Notes under the pieces: model-generated
Seen by the model: the letters and a program-made list of their open reading frames with translations, nothing else
What the model was told of the DNA's origin: nothing
The model's database searches: none
Assembly (NCBI GenBank): GCA_014905825.1
Contig: JACGCN010000010.1
Coordinates: forward strand, 620,001 to 684,000
Source: Lyophyllum atratum
Taxonomy: Eukaryota > Basidiomycota > Agaricomycetes > Agaricales > Lyophyllaceae
Length of the DNA stretch: 64,000 nt
Direction: 5' to 3'
Shown: in pieces, positions 11,567-23,981 of the stretch
Position numbering within the stretch: position 1 is the stretch's first letter
Layout: each line of letters begins with the position of its first letter
Translations under genes and position numbers: made by a program

Positions 11567-13299
11567 GGGAAGGCCGCCGTGAATATTGCCCGTCTTGATC
11601 TAGAGCGGGAGCATACTACCATTAATTTCCATACCATCAGCCCCGTAAAGGATAATTACACGCTTATAATCTCTGCTCTAGACTGTTCACTGATGCACCA
11701 GTTGAGACTATGTCGCAACTATGCACTACGCTATATCAGACAACTCAGACGGCGATCTACGGCGGCCCTTGGTGTAAAGTTTTGCTCAGTACGATTCTAG
11801 GAACTCAGCGGCCCCACCAGTTGTTTATCACCGTTTCCATTCTATATCATCATAAGTGCCTAGTGACATATATGTGCACCCACATATCGCAGCCAAAGAC
11901 CTAAACCCAAATGGAATTGTGAACGAGGTGTGAGCCGGCGGTACTTTTATTCTTAGACATCAACGGGCCTTATTTAAGCTCCCGCGACGTCCATAACCTT
12001 GCATAACCTTTGTACGGTGGGATTGCTGAGAGCTAGTTTATTATTCGGCTTTTTCGGATGCATCTCTGGTAACTCCCAAGCAACTGATTCTATCGGGTCC
12101 TCCCGAGATATATCTCTCTCATTGCGCGAACGCCGGCAAGAAATGCGACATCTAGAACCATGGTCCAGGAGGCTCGGCATTCTCCTGAGGGCTATGCGCG
12201 GGGAGGCAGGTATCACCGTGGAACGAGTCAAGGAAATCAAACACGCATGATCCGCACCTATGTATGTCAAAAGGATGAAGGACGACAGAGCCAAGCTATC
12301 CATCGTGTGCAGGGCGTGGAATGCAGGTTTTGACGAGACCTGCGAAGGTTAGATGGCAACATGATGCCTGCGTTCTACGGTGTCCATCACCTGTTGGTCC
12401 CCGGGGGATGCAGGCAGATGGTCGTGCCTATATCATATATATGAGATGGGGGAGATCTGCAGGTCGTGTGTGCCTGGTCGTGGGTGCCTGGCTGAGATGA
12501 CATGCCATGCCATGAGCAGCGCAGCAACGTCGTGTATGTGCATCCAGCCGACGCGGTGAGATGGCCGTAAACCTATGCCTGAGGATGTGCCATTGGGATG
12601 GAAACGGTGGTTCCGACAGATACGCAGTGGTCAAATATCCATATTGCCTGGAAATGCGTGTCCTGTCCATATGAGTCAAATGAGATAGCACGGGTCGTTG
12701 TGGGAACGCCGGTTTGAATGTAAGTATGCATCGACATCTCCTGAGCGTGGTATCAAGGAGGTGATGGTTGCATTTGGCACTGCGCGTGATCCAATCTTTG
12801 ACAATGAGCTCGTCCATTTGTTGATCGTAATCGGAATAGAGACCGATGCATAATATCAATGTAAATTTAAGTAATCTAAGGTAGTATGTACATTGTAGGT
12901 AGGTAGGAGATAAATCAACTATATCCAAGATCTAGTACTGTATGTATACGAAGGAATGTACGAAGGAGTAATATGTCCAGCAGAAGGCGAAAAAGAGTGT
13001 GGGGGTTTAGAATACTACATATTTACGTCTAGGGTAATTGGGGAAGGCGAGTAAAGATACAGTGGTTTAAAAATGACAAAACGAAATAAATACAACATGT
13101 GTTGATGTGGAATGAGAGATGTGGTGTGGACTTGGTAACAAATACAGTGTTGGGCAGTTGAGGTCGATGAATGGATGATTTTGATGTGTCTCCGAGTTAT
13201 TGATCATGCTGGGAAAGCAACAATATCTGAATCGAATATGGTCAGAAAGGACAGGTCAGGAAAAGAGAAAGAGGCCTACTTTGCATGCGCACGCATTGT
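11567..13299. other. Intergenic, 1.7 kb without a supported gene
   Basis: Open frames at 11974-12303 (-) and 12428-12928 (-) were read and lack domain features, introns that improve them, or repeats. The region lies between the 3' ends of the mL45 gene (+) and the terpene synthase gene (-). Confidence 0.5.
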
Positions 13300-14509
13300 T
13301 CAGGCGCGGCGAGGAAGGAGGTTGACAACGCGGGTGGCTTTGACTTCCCGCCCTGCCTTCCCGAAATATCGCTCAGATTCGAATGACCAATGTAGAGACC
13401 CCACTATCCAGTCAGCGAGGCCCGTGACGTAAGTGTCCACGTCCCTGTCGATTTCGGGCCCCCATGAAGGAAGGTTAGCCCTGTCGTCGACAAAGCGGTC
13501 GATGGACTGTCTGCACATGTTTCCAACGAAATCAACGGCGGATTGAAGATCAAGACCCTCTTCATTCATCACCACGGGGATCATGTTGTGCGTGTCGCCC
13601 TTCGACTGTTCGACATTGTATGAGAAGATGTCCTGCAGGCAGATAAGAACAATAAGCACGAGGTTGACGCGTGGTGATGTGGATGAAAAACATACGTTTG
13701 ACCATGTCACAAGGTCGTTGGCGGCTTCCCCAAGGGACTGAATAATGGGGTGCTCCATGACCTCGTCAGGGATATCGAGGTTGTTTGCGTCTATCAACGT
13801 GTTCAATTAGCGAGAGCCCAAAAACGATGAAAGGGGCGGACGTACATTCTATGAGCGCCCAGCACGGCTTACATCCGGAAGTATCTCGACGAAGAGCAAT
13901 GTACGACTCCAGATCTGGAATCACACCAGCCGCACGATCGGTGGCCTGCTGCGTAACGCTCTGGAAGAAGAAGTCGAATGTCTCGATGAAGCGCTGTTGT
14001 GCGCCGGGTGATGCAGTAACAATCATCCGCTTGTAATAGCTGGGAGATGAAGACAAGATTAGCGCGGTATCTATTGAGCAGAATGACGGCGACACGTACT
14101 CTCTAGTCATCTTTCCCACCCGCGCGGGAGAACGGTAGGTGTGAGGGTGGTAGAGAGAGTTCAACACGACGTCGGCAGTTGAGCGCGTGCCACGGTTGTC
14201 CATATCATCGGAGAGATTGTCGAGGTGGAAGAGGTAGGTCAGGAAGTCGTTGCATACCCTTAGTTGGGGACAGCCAGCGTCCGGGTAGCACATCGCAGTG
14301 AGTAGTCCGGCCTTGAGACCATGGAAGGCATCGCGTTTCTTTCCGTTGAGGTTACCACCCTTGAAGAGCCAGCGTTTGGTCTCGGTGGTGATTTGCTTTC
14401 GGTGGCGGCTGACACGCTTGTCGAAGGTGCAGTGAGAGACGAGGTCTGGTAGAACGATCTTGGTGGGTGAGGCGGTGGCCGATTTGTTTGGTGGGTGAGC
14501 GGCTGACAT
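13300..14509 (-). CDS. Sesquiterpene synthase (trichodiene synthase-like terpene cyclase)
   Basis: Class I terpene cyclase that ionises farnesyl diphosphate to a sesquiterpene. Four exons on the minus strand (14100-14509, 13846-14039, 13696-13790, 13300-13632) give 343 aa, the usual length for agaricomycete sesquiterpene synthases. The aspartate-rich metal site is LDNLSDDMD (D97, D101, D102) and the NSE/DTE triad is NDIFSYNVE (residues 233-241), created exactly at the third splice junction. Other landmarks are WALIEYA, the pre-NSE helix, and the closing ERYFG...R.V.LLP. The start codon follows a TATA box at a normal distance. No P450, oxidoreductase or second cyclase lies next to it, so any product modification must be encoded elsewhere. 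The MFS transporter 3 kb away is of a different class. Product cannot be predicted from motifs. Confidence 0.94.
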
Positions 14510-17438
14510 GTCGAGTCGAAGGCGTCGAGCGAACTGAAAGAAAAGAGAACAAAAGAGGAGGAAGAAAAAGCAACCAGAAGGAGTCAGGAAGACAAAAAGG
14601 TGGAAGACGGAGGTGAGCCATACACACCTTTTATAGATGGCATATGTGATCGCTCGCCCGATTCTCAACTGGACTGGCAAGCTCCTTTCAGGAAACAGAG
14701 TTTCAGGCTTCGGGCTTCGCGTCAGGGCCAGTGCGGTGTCCACTTAAAGGATATGAAAGAAGGCACGGATGCGGAGCCAGATCTAACATGCCCGTCAGGA
14801 ATATGTGCCGTACAGCCAGATCCGAAATCGAGGTTGAAAGTCTGTCTGGCTGCGAGTATTCTGCGAGCAATATGTATTCGGGGTTAACATAATTTTGTCT
14901 GAAAAGGTTTCGAGAGATCCTTGCAGTGAGATTCATTGTCATACATCATCATCCCCTGTTCGCTCGCACGCTCACTGCACAATTTCGGCGTAATGGAGGG
15001 TTGAGTCAAATCACAACCGCCGAGAGAAATTGCAAGTCTGTCATCCCAAAGGGTCGCTTGCTCCTTGGCGCGTGCTATGTTTCAGTCTGTGACACGTTGC
15101 TAGTGAGAGCTCACACCGCGCCATCTGCTAAAAGCAGCTGGCATTGCCTGGCAAGGAGTTGGCATGATCTGATGTCCATCCAATGAATGGCAGACATCTC
15201 AGCCTCCGTGCACGGCACCGAGAGGCATCGGACTGTGGATTTTTGACTGCAACAGATGGTGGAGATGGACACAGCAGTGGTGATGAGCAACAAGTTGTAC
15301 AAGGGCAGTTGCAGGCAGTTGCTAATTATAACGTGCCACGTGAATCATGGAAAAATGTGTTTTAGTATTTTACTTCCGTCTGGTGGCTATGCAGAATTTT
15401 ACTGGGAGGTACTCTTGAGGTACTCCGTGACAAGGAGTCGGAACAGTCCACGGTGGGCACTGCATGGTCGAAACTCTCCGCTTGAAAGGGTTCTGCTTTC
15501 TTCCTCGTGTTTACAATCCGTCGCCACTGCACGCCCTTTGAGGCAAACCCATGGCGACTTGAGTCGGCTCACCGCAGTTGCCGATGTAAGTATAGGGCCT
15601 GTTTTCTCGGGCCTTCCGTCCCGACCGCCCTTCCCAAACGACTCGAAACTAAGCGCAAAGCCTCCGTTCGGCGGCATCGGGGCAGAACGAGTTCCTCCAA
15701 TCTCGACTCCGTCAATATGCTTAGACATCAAGGAAACCCCGAATTATCACCATTTCAAAGAAGTTTGTAGAAGTTCGCACAATGCAGATGCTGACGATCG
15801 CGCTCTCCCGCCCATGATTCGGGGACTGTACGGGGCGATGAGAAGGTATATTGAAGGTATAACCTTTTAGCTTCGCGACCCTGTTCCGAGATCCCGGTCC
15901 ATCTCACCGTCCACATTCTTCACAAAACATATGTCAAGCCTTTCGCCGGAGAAATCACATAAGCTGTCTCGCTAGACATATAGCCTGGAGCTCAATGACA
16001 TACACCCGCTCACTGTGCGAAAATTGCAAGGTAAAACATATGTACTACCTCGGGATCGCGTTCCTTTCGGTAAATTCCTAGCGGATCTTACGAATATCGA
16101 TTTGGGGCCCCCGAAGAGAAACGAAGCAGCTGATTCTGCTTTGTACACCAAAGATAATGTAATCTCCAGACAGCGGAGCGTGCCAGCGAAAGAATTCTAG
16201 GTGAAGATGAGGCATCTAGTGCAGGACTTCGACAGGTCGAGAGGCAGGGAAAAAACATCGGCGCTACTGGTACGCGCGGATATCTTGTCAAGTACATATT
16301 GCCATGAGTACTCTCCACAGTCACCACGTATCAATAATTTCGATAATTCTGGGCCATATTACTTGGCGTCACCAGGCACCATAATTGAAGGACAATGGGA
16401 TAAATACCGAGAGCCCAGATGATGCCGGCGGCTATGGTACCCAATTGGGGAAAACGGTAAATCTGCTGCGAGTTTCACGTTGGATTGGACTCAGAACGCC
16501 ATGGGATTACTCAGGGATTACTGATACATCTAAGCATCCGAGGGAAAATATGACGCGCGTCCACATGGAAGTAGGTGCCTGTGAATCCTTGGGTGAAGGA
16601 GCTTCTAGGCTTAGGCGCTGGTGCGGAGGAAGTAGGCCGACGTCGGTATGTACGACGTTGACGCTCTGACGCTGCGGGTGGAAGACCACATAACACGTAG
16701 CCTGATGAAGCAGAGCCGGATGAGCTATGGACCTGCTGAAGAAAGGCTGAGGTGATCCCAGGGTGATCCGGTGTTTTTTTTTTGATGAGCAACGTCAGGA
16801 CTAGACATCGTGCACGGTGAGGGCTAGCATTTTAGACGCATCATCAAGGTTTGAGCGACTGGACCACTGAAGAGGAGTCCGGTGAGCGTGAAACCAACTG
16901 TTCACCAGTTGCTTATGGTTGCTAACAGGGTGCGCGAGTTCCGCGATGGGTCATCGGTGAACGTGTAAGGCGTCAAAAAGGATGCAAGAAGCACCTAAAC
17001 GCGTAAGGGGTTCGAAGGAAGTTGGTTGCACATGGATATGCTCCTGCTATGTGGAAGGAGAGGATCCCCGAAACTGCTATGTGATATTGATACTATGATA
17101 GATGGTGGAGATGGCACATCGATGCCGTAAATCGAGTGTGCGTAATCAGAGTCCCTAGATAGTGAAGGCCTAAGAGAAAATAAGATGCAGTACTTACTGA
17201 TCAAATATCGCTCGCAAGTTGGCCACGCTGGGGCCGCCAATCCTCACGAGGGTCACGAAGGTTGTTTGAAGACCATGACCAAAAGAGGAAGCATTTCACT
17301 TTGTTCATGATTGACTTTCTTGGCGTAGGTACACAAACATTAGTGGAGAACGCCGAGCGTACTGAGGTCACCGTTTGTAGTGATCCTCCACACCCGTTCC
17401 ATTACAACGACGGCCTCTTCCCCACTGTGCGCTGCAGT
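14510..17438. other. Intergenic, 2.9 kb without a supported gene
   Basis: Frames such as 15256-15870 (+) and 16511-16792 (-) have no recognisable domain. On the minus strand around 16350-16440 there is one hydrophobic run (GTIAAGIIWALGIYPIVLQL) that could be a relic membrane helix, but no coherent gene can be built around it. Confidence 0.45.
14628..14635 (-). promoter_or_regulatory. TATA box of the sesquiterpene synthase gene
   Basis: Reads TATAAAAG on the minus strand, about 120 bp upstream of the start codon at 14509. This implies a 5' UTR of roughly 90 bases. Position-based inference. Confidence 0.5.
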
Positions 17439-20400
17439 ATGAGCGCACAACGGCCTGTCAGGATAACCCTTCCAGTTCGGACTTTTGGCGTGCAGGAGCC
17501 TCCTGAAGATGTCCAAAGCGATGGCCAGGACGAACCAACGCTCTTGCGCAGGCTCTTGAGTCGGGTTTCGTTCAGGAGCAAGCAACACCGACCAAGCATA
17601 TCCTCTCAATATGATACTTCCACAATTCAGGATGAAACAAACACCACTCTCTCACCGACGTCTGAACGGGCGCCAATACCGACTATGATACAGCCATCTG
17701 GAGAAATCTATACTACTCCTCTTCCAACCCTCTCGATGATCGTACTCTCAATTGTGGGGACCCTATACAACCTTCGGTTTAGGTTTAATATTGACGTATG
17801 GTGACTGGGTCATTTTAGACTATGCTGGGTGAATTTCTATCTGCGAACGTATCTACACCATTTTTGCTATTCATGGTCAAGGGTGCGTGGTTTTGACGTT
17901 GCTTCGCATCCTTGCCGAACAACCCTATGAACCAACAGGATTCAACGAGCAGTGGGATGAAGCTGAAGTCGCGTTTTGGACAGGAATATTAGGTGACTAT
18001 AATGTCTTGCTGCAGGTCTTACCCTACTCACCATTTGCAGTATCAACCTTTTTCCTGACACAGTTCGTAACTTCTTTGCTTTGGGTAACCGCGCACTTTG
18101 CCTCTCCTTTGCCGCTTATTTGACTATTATTGGAATCAGGCCACAGTCGCCGAGAAGCACGGTCGACGACTCGTTTTGACAATATCGCTGCTGGGAAGTG
18201 CAGTGACCTGCCTTATCTTTGGAACCGCGACGACGCTTCAGCAAGCTATCTGCATTCGGCTTATGCAAGGCATCTTCGCAGGTGCTGTCGGTGTGGCACG
18301 TGGATCTGTTGCCTTCATTACCGATCCTAGCAATGAAGGCAGAGCCTACGCTATCTTGGGGTAACGTCGACATTGCCACAAATACCTACTCACGCTCAAT
18401 ATCCTTTCGTATTTTTAGATTCTGCTGGGGATTGGGTGGTGTGGCTGGGGCTATCATAGGAGGATCCTGTGAGTCTTCGATCGTTGCTTATCGCTTATCG
18501 CTTACCTATCTTACAGTCGAAAGACCAGCTGCTAAGTGGCCTGGAGTGTTTGGGAGCATACCATTGTTTACCACTTACCCTTACCTCCTGCCCTGTGCTT
18601 TGGCTGCGCTCGTCACGTTTACTGGTAGGTCTTCATCGTATATTGGAAAGCTTTCATAACCTCATACACCTAGGCTCCATCCTCTCCTGTTTCTTGAGTC
18701 GCGATGGTGGACCTCGAGAAGGTGCGATCCGACTAGGTCCTGAGAAGACCGACTTGCACCCACCCATTCCTGAGGAGGAATCGGCCCCTCCCAGCCCGAT
18801 TTTCGAATCTCGCCAGCGGCCAAGTTTTATGGGATCAATGGGAAGGAAAGTTTCCCAGAAAGTCTCGGGATACTTTGCTCAGCGTGTCCATGATGCCCAC
18901 CGGTCAAACCCGTCACCAAGTACGCCGACCCCTGCATCTGCTGTACCTATGTCGTCTCCCGGAACGCGCTTGGAGAGAACGAGGACGTTTTCAAGCCGCG
19001 CGAACGGATCAGCTTACGGTTACACTGGAAGCTATCGCAACCGTTTGGCGAGCAATGCCACTATCAATGCTAGAAGAGGCAGCAACACCAGCTCTCTTCG
19101 GCGGCGCCGAGGCAGCAATATGTATAGCGTACGAGAAGGAACTGGCGAGACCCCTGACCTCAATTTCGCACAACGGCTACTGATGGCGAACGAAAATGCT
19201 GTGACGAATATAGCTGACCTCTGGGTCGCTGCCGCCATGAATGTCGATAATGAGGATCCTTTTGAGAGCGACTCAGAAGTTGGCTCGGACGACGATATAG
19301 AGCCTATTGACCTCGGACAAGCCTCGAGTGAAGATGTAGAGGTGGACGACGCCCTCGGTGAAGCACCTGGGGATGGCCGACCACGACCAAGTTCTAATAG
19401 GCACGCCGTGCCTATTCCACGCCTTGGGCAATTCCAAAGACCGTCGAACGGGGCATCATCCTTAAGACCTACGACGTCATTTGGGACACCACGACGACCA
19501 TCCCACACACAACAAGGTCCTTTACGCCATCCCTCTGTTTCGTTTTCTCAACAGGCGTACGGAACTCCTACATCACGCCGGTTTTCGTCCTCAGTTCCAA
19601 GTATTTTCGCCCATCCAGGCGTTAAGACTCCGTCCGCTGTCCTAGATGCCCAACAATTGCTAGTGAGGAATGATGCTGAAACTCCCACCGGCGAACTTCT
19701 CGACATCGACTCAGAGTCGCGGCCTGGACTCGCAGATCCCCAGTCCGATGTCGAATCTCTTATTGAGAAGCCACCATCGTTGTCGTCCCAGCTGCCTATA
19801 CTGATTATCGTCCAGTATGGAATGCTGGCACTGCACACGACCACTCATGATCAAATCTTCATGTCGTACCTTGTTTCGTAAGTGTGATTGCTTACCGGCG
19901 TGTTGAAAGGTTGTCATTTTTACCTATCATCAGGGATTATGAAGCGGGAGGCCTGAACCTCAATGCCGGACATTTTGCTCAACTCAGTGAGCTCTACGGT
20001 CCCTGATCCTTCGACGCCCTTCTGACATGACTTGAAGTCGCATTGATGTGCCTTGCACAGATCGCCTATCAATTCTACCTTTATCCGTATGTTGTGCTTT
20101 CGCTCTTGAGATCCATCTACTGAACTCGTTGGCGTTGCTAGCAATATCGGGTATGATTCCTCTTCCTTCTACATGTCCGAAGACTAATCAGCGTTTGAAA
20201 GTCCTCCAAGAGGACGTTTCTCACATTTGGCGATGTTCCGAGTGGGATCTCTTCTCTTCATTCCCGCCTATCTGAGCGTGATCCTGTACCGGCCGTTCGC
20301 CAGCGCGGATGATGATGGGAACTTCCTTGTCATGACAGGTAATCGTTTCTCGGCTGTGTATGTCGTGGATATTGACATTTTTGCGATCTCCAGCTTTGGC

Positions 20401-20844
20401 ATTTAGCACGTGAGTTTCACGTTGTTCCTATCCATCACGCAGTCTGCTAATTCGGCATATTAACCAGAGCTTTGCGGTACTGCGGGATAACCTTCGGATA
20501 CACCGCTATATCTATTCTTCTAAATTATAGTAAGGAACCTTCCATCATAGACAGAAGTACGTGCCTGACGTCGGGATACAGTGACACCACCCAGTGCTGT
20601 TGGTTACGCCAACGGAATTGCACAGAGTATTGTCAGTCTTGCGCGTTGTATCGGACCGGTGATCGGCGGCTATGTGAGTCATTTTGAGTACCGTGTCAAT
20701 TCTAGCAATTCCAGCAGCTAATGCTGCAACCAATAGCTATGGTCGACGAGTATTCAAGATCACCCTTCAGGCTATCCACTTGGATTTGTAGTTTGTGCCG
20801 GCTTTTGTGGATTGTCCGTGCTCCAGAGTTTCTTGATCCGATAG
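17439..20844 (+). CDS. MFS transporter with a very long central cytosolic loop
   Basis: Major facilitator superfamily permease, 861 aa in 16 exons (17439-17753, 17819-17882, 17939-17992, 18041-18084, 18140-18360, 18419-18468, 18517-18624, 18674-19877, 19934-19986, 20038-20086, 20142-20150, 20202-20338, 20394-20409, 20468-20529, 20582-20673, 20737-20844). The first six membrane helices include TMLGEFLSANVSTPFLLF, ATVAEKHGRRLVLTISLLG (the MFS loop 2-3 motif), RLMQGIFAGAVGVARGSVAF and GFCWGLGGVAGAIIGG. They are followed by about 370 residues (roughly 295-665) rich in Ser, Arg and acidic residues with no membrane segment, and then six more helices. This layout matches fungal MFS proteins related to yeast YCR023C. 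Substrate is unknown. Exon 11 is nine bases long. A broken partial copy lies inverted at 37.9-38.4 kb. Confidence 0.9.
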
Positions 20845-21073
20845 ATGTACCTCAGATGTTACCTCCCTATTTTATTTCCGATCCTCACACTGCTACTTGC
20901 CTATGTATGAATCCAATGGACAGTTTTTTTTTCGGATTGCTTCCGAGTCGAGGTGCTATTGTCAAGAGTTTGGATTGAAGACCGCTGCCACACAGATATC
21001 CGGTTACCAGTCTATTGACCGTCAAATTTTGAGTGAATTTGTTTATTTCGGTGAAGACGCCTACGCTCCTCCC

Positions 21074-23981
21074 ATGTCTCCCTCTGATATACCCGATAAA
21101 CGAGCTGGTAAACGCAAGATACAGGATAAATCTGCGTCTACGCGGAAAAGGACCAAAACTCGACATACTACCCTCAACGAACTACCATGGAAGACGGTTG
21201 TAAGACCGCAGACAGCAGGTCTCGACGGAGACGATGGGATTCTTGATCTTGAGGAGGTCGAAGGCGTAGAGGTGGTTTACGAAGAGACTGAAGGTGGCAA
21301 AGTCATCAAATTCAAGGCAAGTCATTCCCTGAACGCGTCCGGCTCAACCTTGGGATATTAAACTATCGCGCAGGTTATCGAGGACGAGGAGCCGCCTGTA
21401 AACGAGGAATCCAAGCCCGAAGGGAGCAACGAAGTCCTTGAAGAGGTAGAATCAAGAGATATCCCTCTCGTAGAGGACGTAGAGGAGACATTCGATTGTA
21501 CGGCCATATCGTATTCCTTGGGTCTTGTGATAACCTCTTTTGACAGCAGCAGAAATCTTGCCCGCATGGCACAAATATTCGCTACACCCTCAACTGCTGA
21601 AGATACTTTACTCGAAAAACTTCTACTCGCCCACACCTATCCAAGCAGCGTCCCTCCCAATCGCACTCGCCGACAGAGATGTCGTTGGAGTCGCACAAAC
21701 CGTGCGTTCAAATTCACCCTAATCTAAATGACGGACCTTTCCATTTCATTGCCTTCTAGGGCTCTGGTAAAACTCTCGCATATGGGCTACCCATCCTCCA
21801 TTATCTGTTATCGCAGCCGCGACCTACGCCAGGCACCAAGAGACCAGTTCGGGCTCTCATCCTGGCGCCCACACGCGAGCTGGCACTACAAGTCTCATCA
21901 CATCTCAATGCCTGTCTGAACCCGGTTGATGCGTCGCAACTTGCGTCCGAGGATCTCCAAAAAAGTTCAGAAGAAGGTAAGGTCCCGAAGAAAGGGAAGG
22001 GCAAGGCGAGAGAAGAACCACAGCAACCTACATCCCACAAGTCTCCGCCGCATGTCAGTGTTGCTGCTATTGTCGGTGGAATGTCTGCCCAAAAGCAGCG
22101 CCGAATCCTGGATCGAGGCGTTGATGTCCTAGTCGCTACGCCTGGCAGATTGTGGGACATCATGGAACACGTATGTCGCAGCACCCTTCCCTCTACTCGG
22201 CTTCCTGATTCGCTCCACAGGATGACACTCTATCGAGGGAGATTAAGAGCCTCCGTTTCTTGGTGTTGGATGAGGCGGATCGAATGATCGAAGCTGGACA
22301 TTTTGCAGAATTGGAGAACATCCTACGTTTGACGCTTCGAGAAAACAAGTTAGCCCATTATCTCTTATTTTGCGATTCGCTCCTTACCGAAAATTTAGGG
22401 AGGACCAGATCGATGCGGAATTCGATGGACAATCTGGAGATGCTGAACAAGAAGACTCAAAAGAGGGAATCAAGGACGGCCTTCAGACCTTTGTATTCTC
22501 GGCTACCCTCAGCAAAGATCTACAACGAAATGTGAAGAGACGATCGCGCCCGAAAGGCGCTGGAAAGTATAAAAAACGCGATGAAAAGCCGGCATCGACG
22601 CTCGGTAAGTCCCCGATTCTAGTAGGCCTAGCATCAATCTCGGTTACTCATTTACCTTTAATTTCAGACGATCTGCTTCTCCGTCTCGATTTCCGAGATC
22701 CAGACCCAGAGGTCATAGATCTAAGTCCGGTTGGCGGTGTCGTTTCCACCCTGCAAGAAAGCAAGATTGAATGTTTATCTGCTGACAAGGTCAGGTCATT
22801 CGCCTGTACGAGACGTAAGCTAATCTAAAGGCTTATTCGGTTCATATCACAGGACGTATATCTGTATTACTTCCTATTGCGACATCCCGGGAGATCTTTG
22901 GTCTTCCTCTCCTCGATCGACGGGATACGACGACTGATGCCGTTGACGGAAATGCTGAACATAAATGCGTTCCCTCTACATTCCCAACTTGAGCAGCGCC
23001 AGCGCCTAAAGAACCTCGACAGGTAAGCTTATTCGACTTTCCTTTGATATTCGGATACTCTGCTTGTTCTCCTCAACTAATTCATATTCACCTAGATTCA
23101 CAACCACTGCCAACTCTGTTCTACTGGCGACCGACATCGCCGCACGAGGCCTTGACATTCCTGCCGTAGACCACGTCATCCATTACCAGATACCACGATC
23201 TGCAGATTCCTACGTTCACAGAAATGGGCGTACGGCGCGTGCCATGAGGAAGGGCTTTAGCTTGCTTATGTGCGCCCCCGATGAGAGACGAGTTGTGAGA
23301 GCGCTTTTGGGAAATCTGAATCGCCGTAAGCACCATTGATTCTTCGCACCTCCACGGCTCTGAATTATTATATGTGTGGATATAGATGAGGACGAAATCC
23401 CAGAGATTTCAATAGAGCTTAACATGCTGGACAAGCTCAAGTATCGAGTCCAGCTGGCGCGGAAGATCGAGACTACACACCACAAAATCAAAAAGGCGAA
23501 TCACGAGAGAAACTGGATGAAGGAGACAGCGGCGGCGATGGAGATCGAACTCGACTCTGACTACATCAGGTACCCTTCCTACTTCTGTCATGGGCGTATA
23601 AACCCTGCCTGACATGCTGCCACAAGCGACGACAACGAAGAAAAACTCTCAAACCAGAAACGGCGGGCAAAGGATGCTAAGAACGCAGCTCTGAAAGCTG
23701 AGCTCAAGCACCTCCTCTCACAGCCATTGATTGCCCAGGGAGTCTCAGCGAGGTATATAACCTCTGGAAGTCGCCCCATAGTGGATGATCTTATTGCCGG
23801 TGCAAGTGAGTATTGAACAACATTCGCGGACGAATGCTAACACATTCTTTCAGCTAACGAGACTATGGTGGGTTTAAAGAAAGAGGAAGCTGGGAGTAAT
23901 CTGGTCGTGCAGAAAAAGAAGAAAAAGCAACCCGCCAAGGAGGAACACGAGGAATGGGACGGGATTAGTGCTGAGGCGTAG
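21074..23981 (+). CDS. MAK5: Nucleolar DEAD-box helicase MAK5/DDX24-like
   Basis: ATP-dependent RNA helicase for large ribosomal subunit assembly in the nucleolus. Twelve exons (21074-21316, 21374-21497, 21547-21701, 21760-22170, 22221-22348, 22399-22604, 22668-22789, 22853-23022, 23096-23325, 23386-23569, 23627-23805, 23854-23981) give 759 aa. Landmarks are [15 protein letters not shown], the Q-motif [23 protein letters not shown] (Walker A, residues about 171-179), [15 protein letters not shown], a charged insertion, [48 protein letters not shown] and [10 protein letters not shown]. The insertion in lobe 1, the [23 protein letters not shown] segment and the Lys-rich C-terminus with a KKKKK run fit Mak5. 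The first intron uses a GC donor (AAG|GCAAGT at 21317). Start chosen at the first ATG before the basic nuclear-type N-terminus. Confidence 0.93.

Noticed and set aside
15256..15870. 204-codon plus-strand frame
   Set aside because: Composition is not coding-like, no domain is visible, and the opposite strand is also open over much of it.
16350..16440. Hydrophobic minus-strand stretch as a transporter gene
   Set aside because: Only one helix-like run is present; neighbouring frames and splice sites give no consistent membrane protein.
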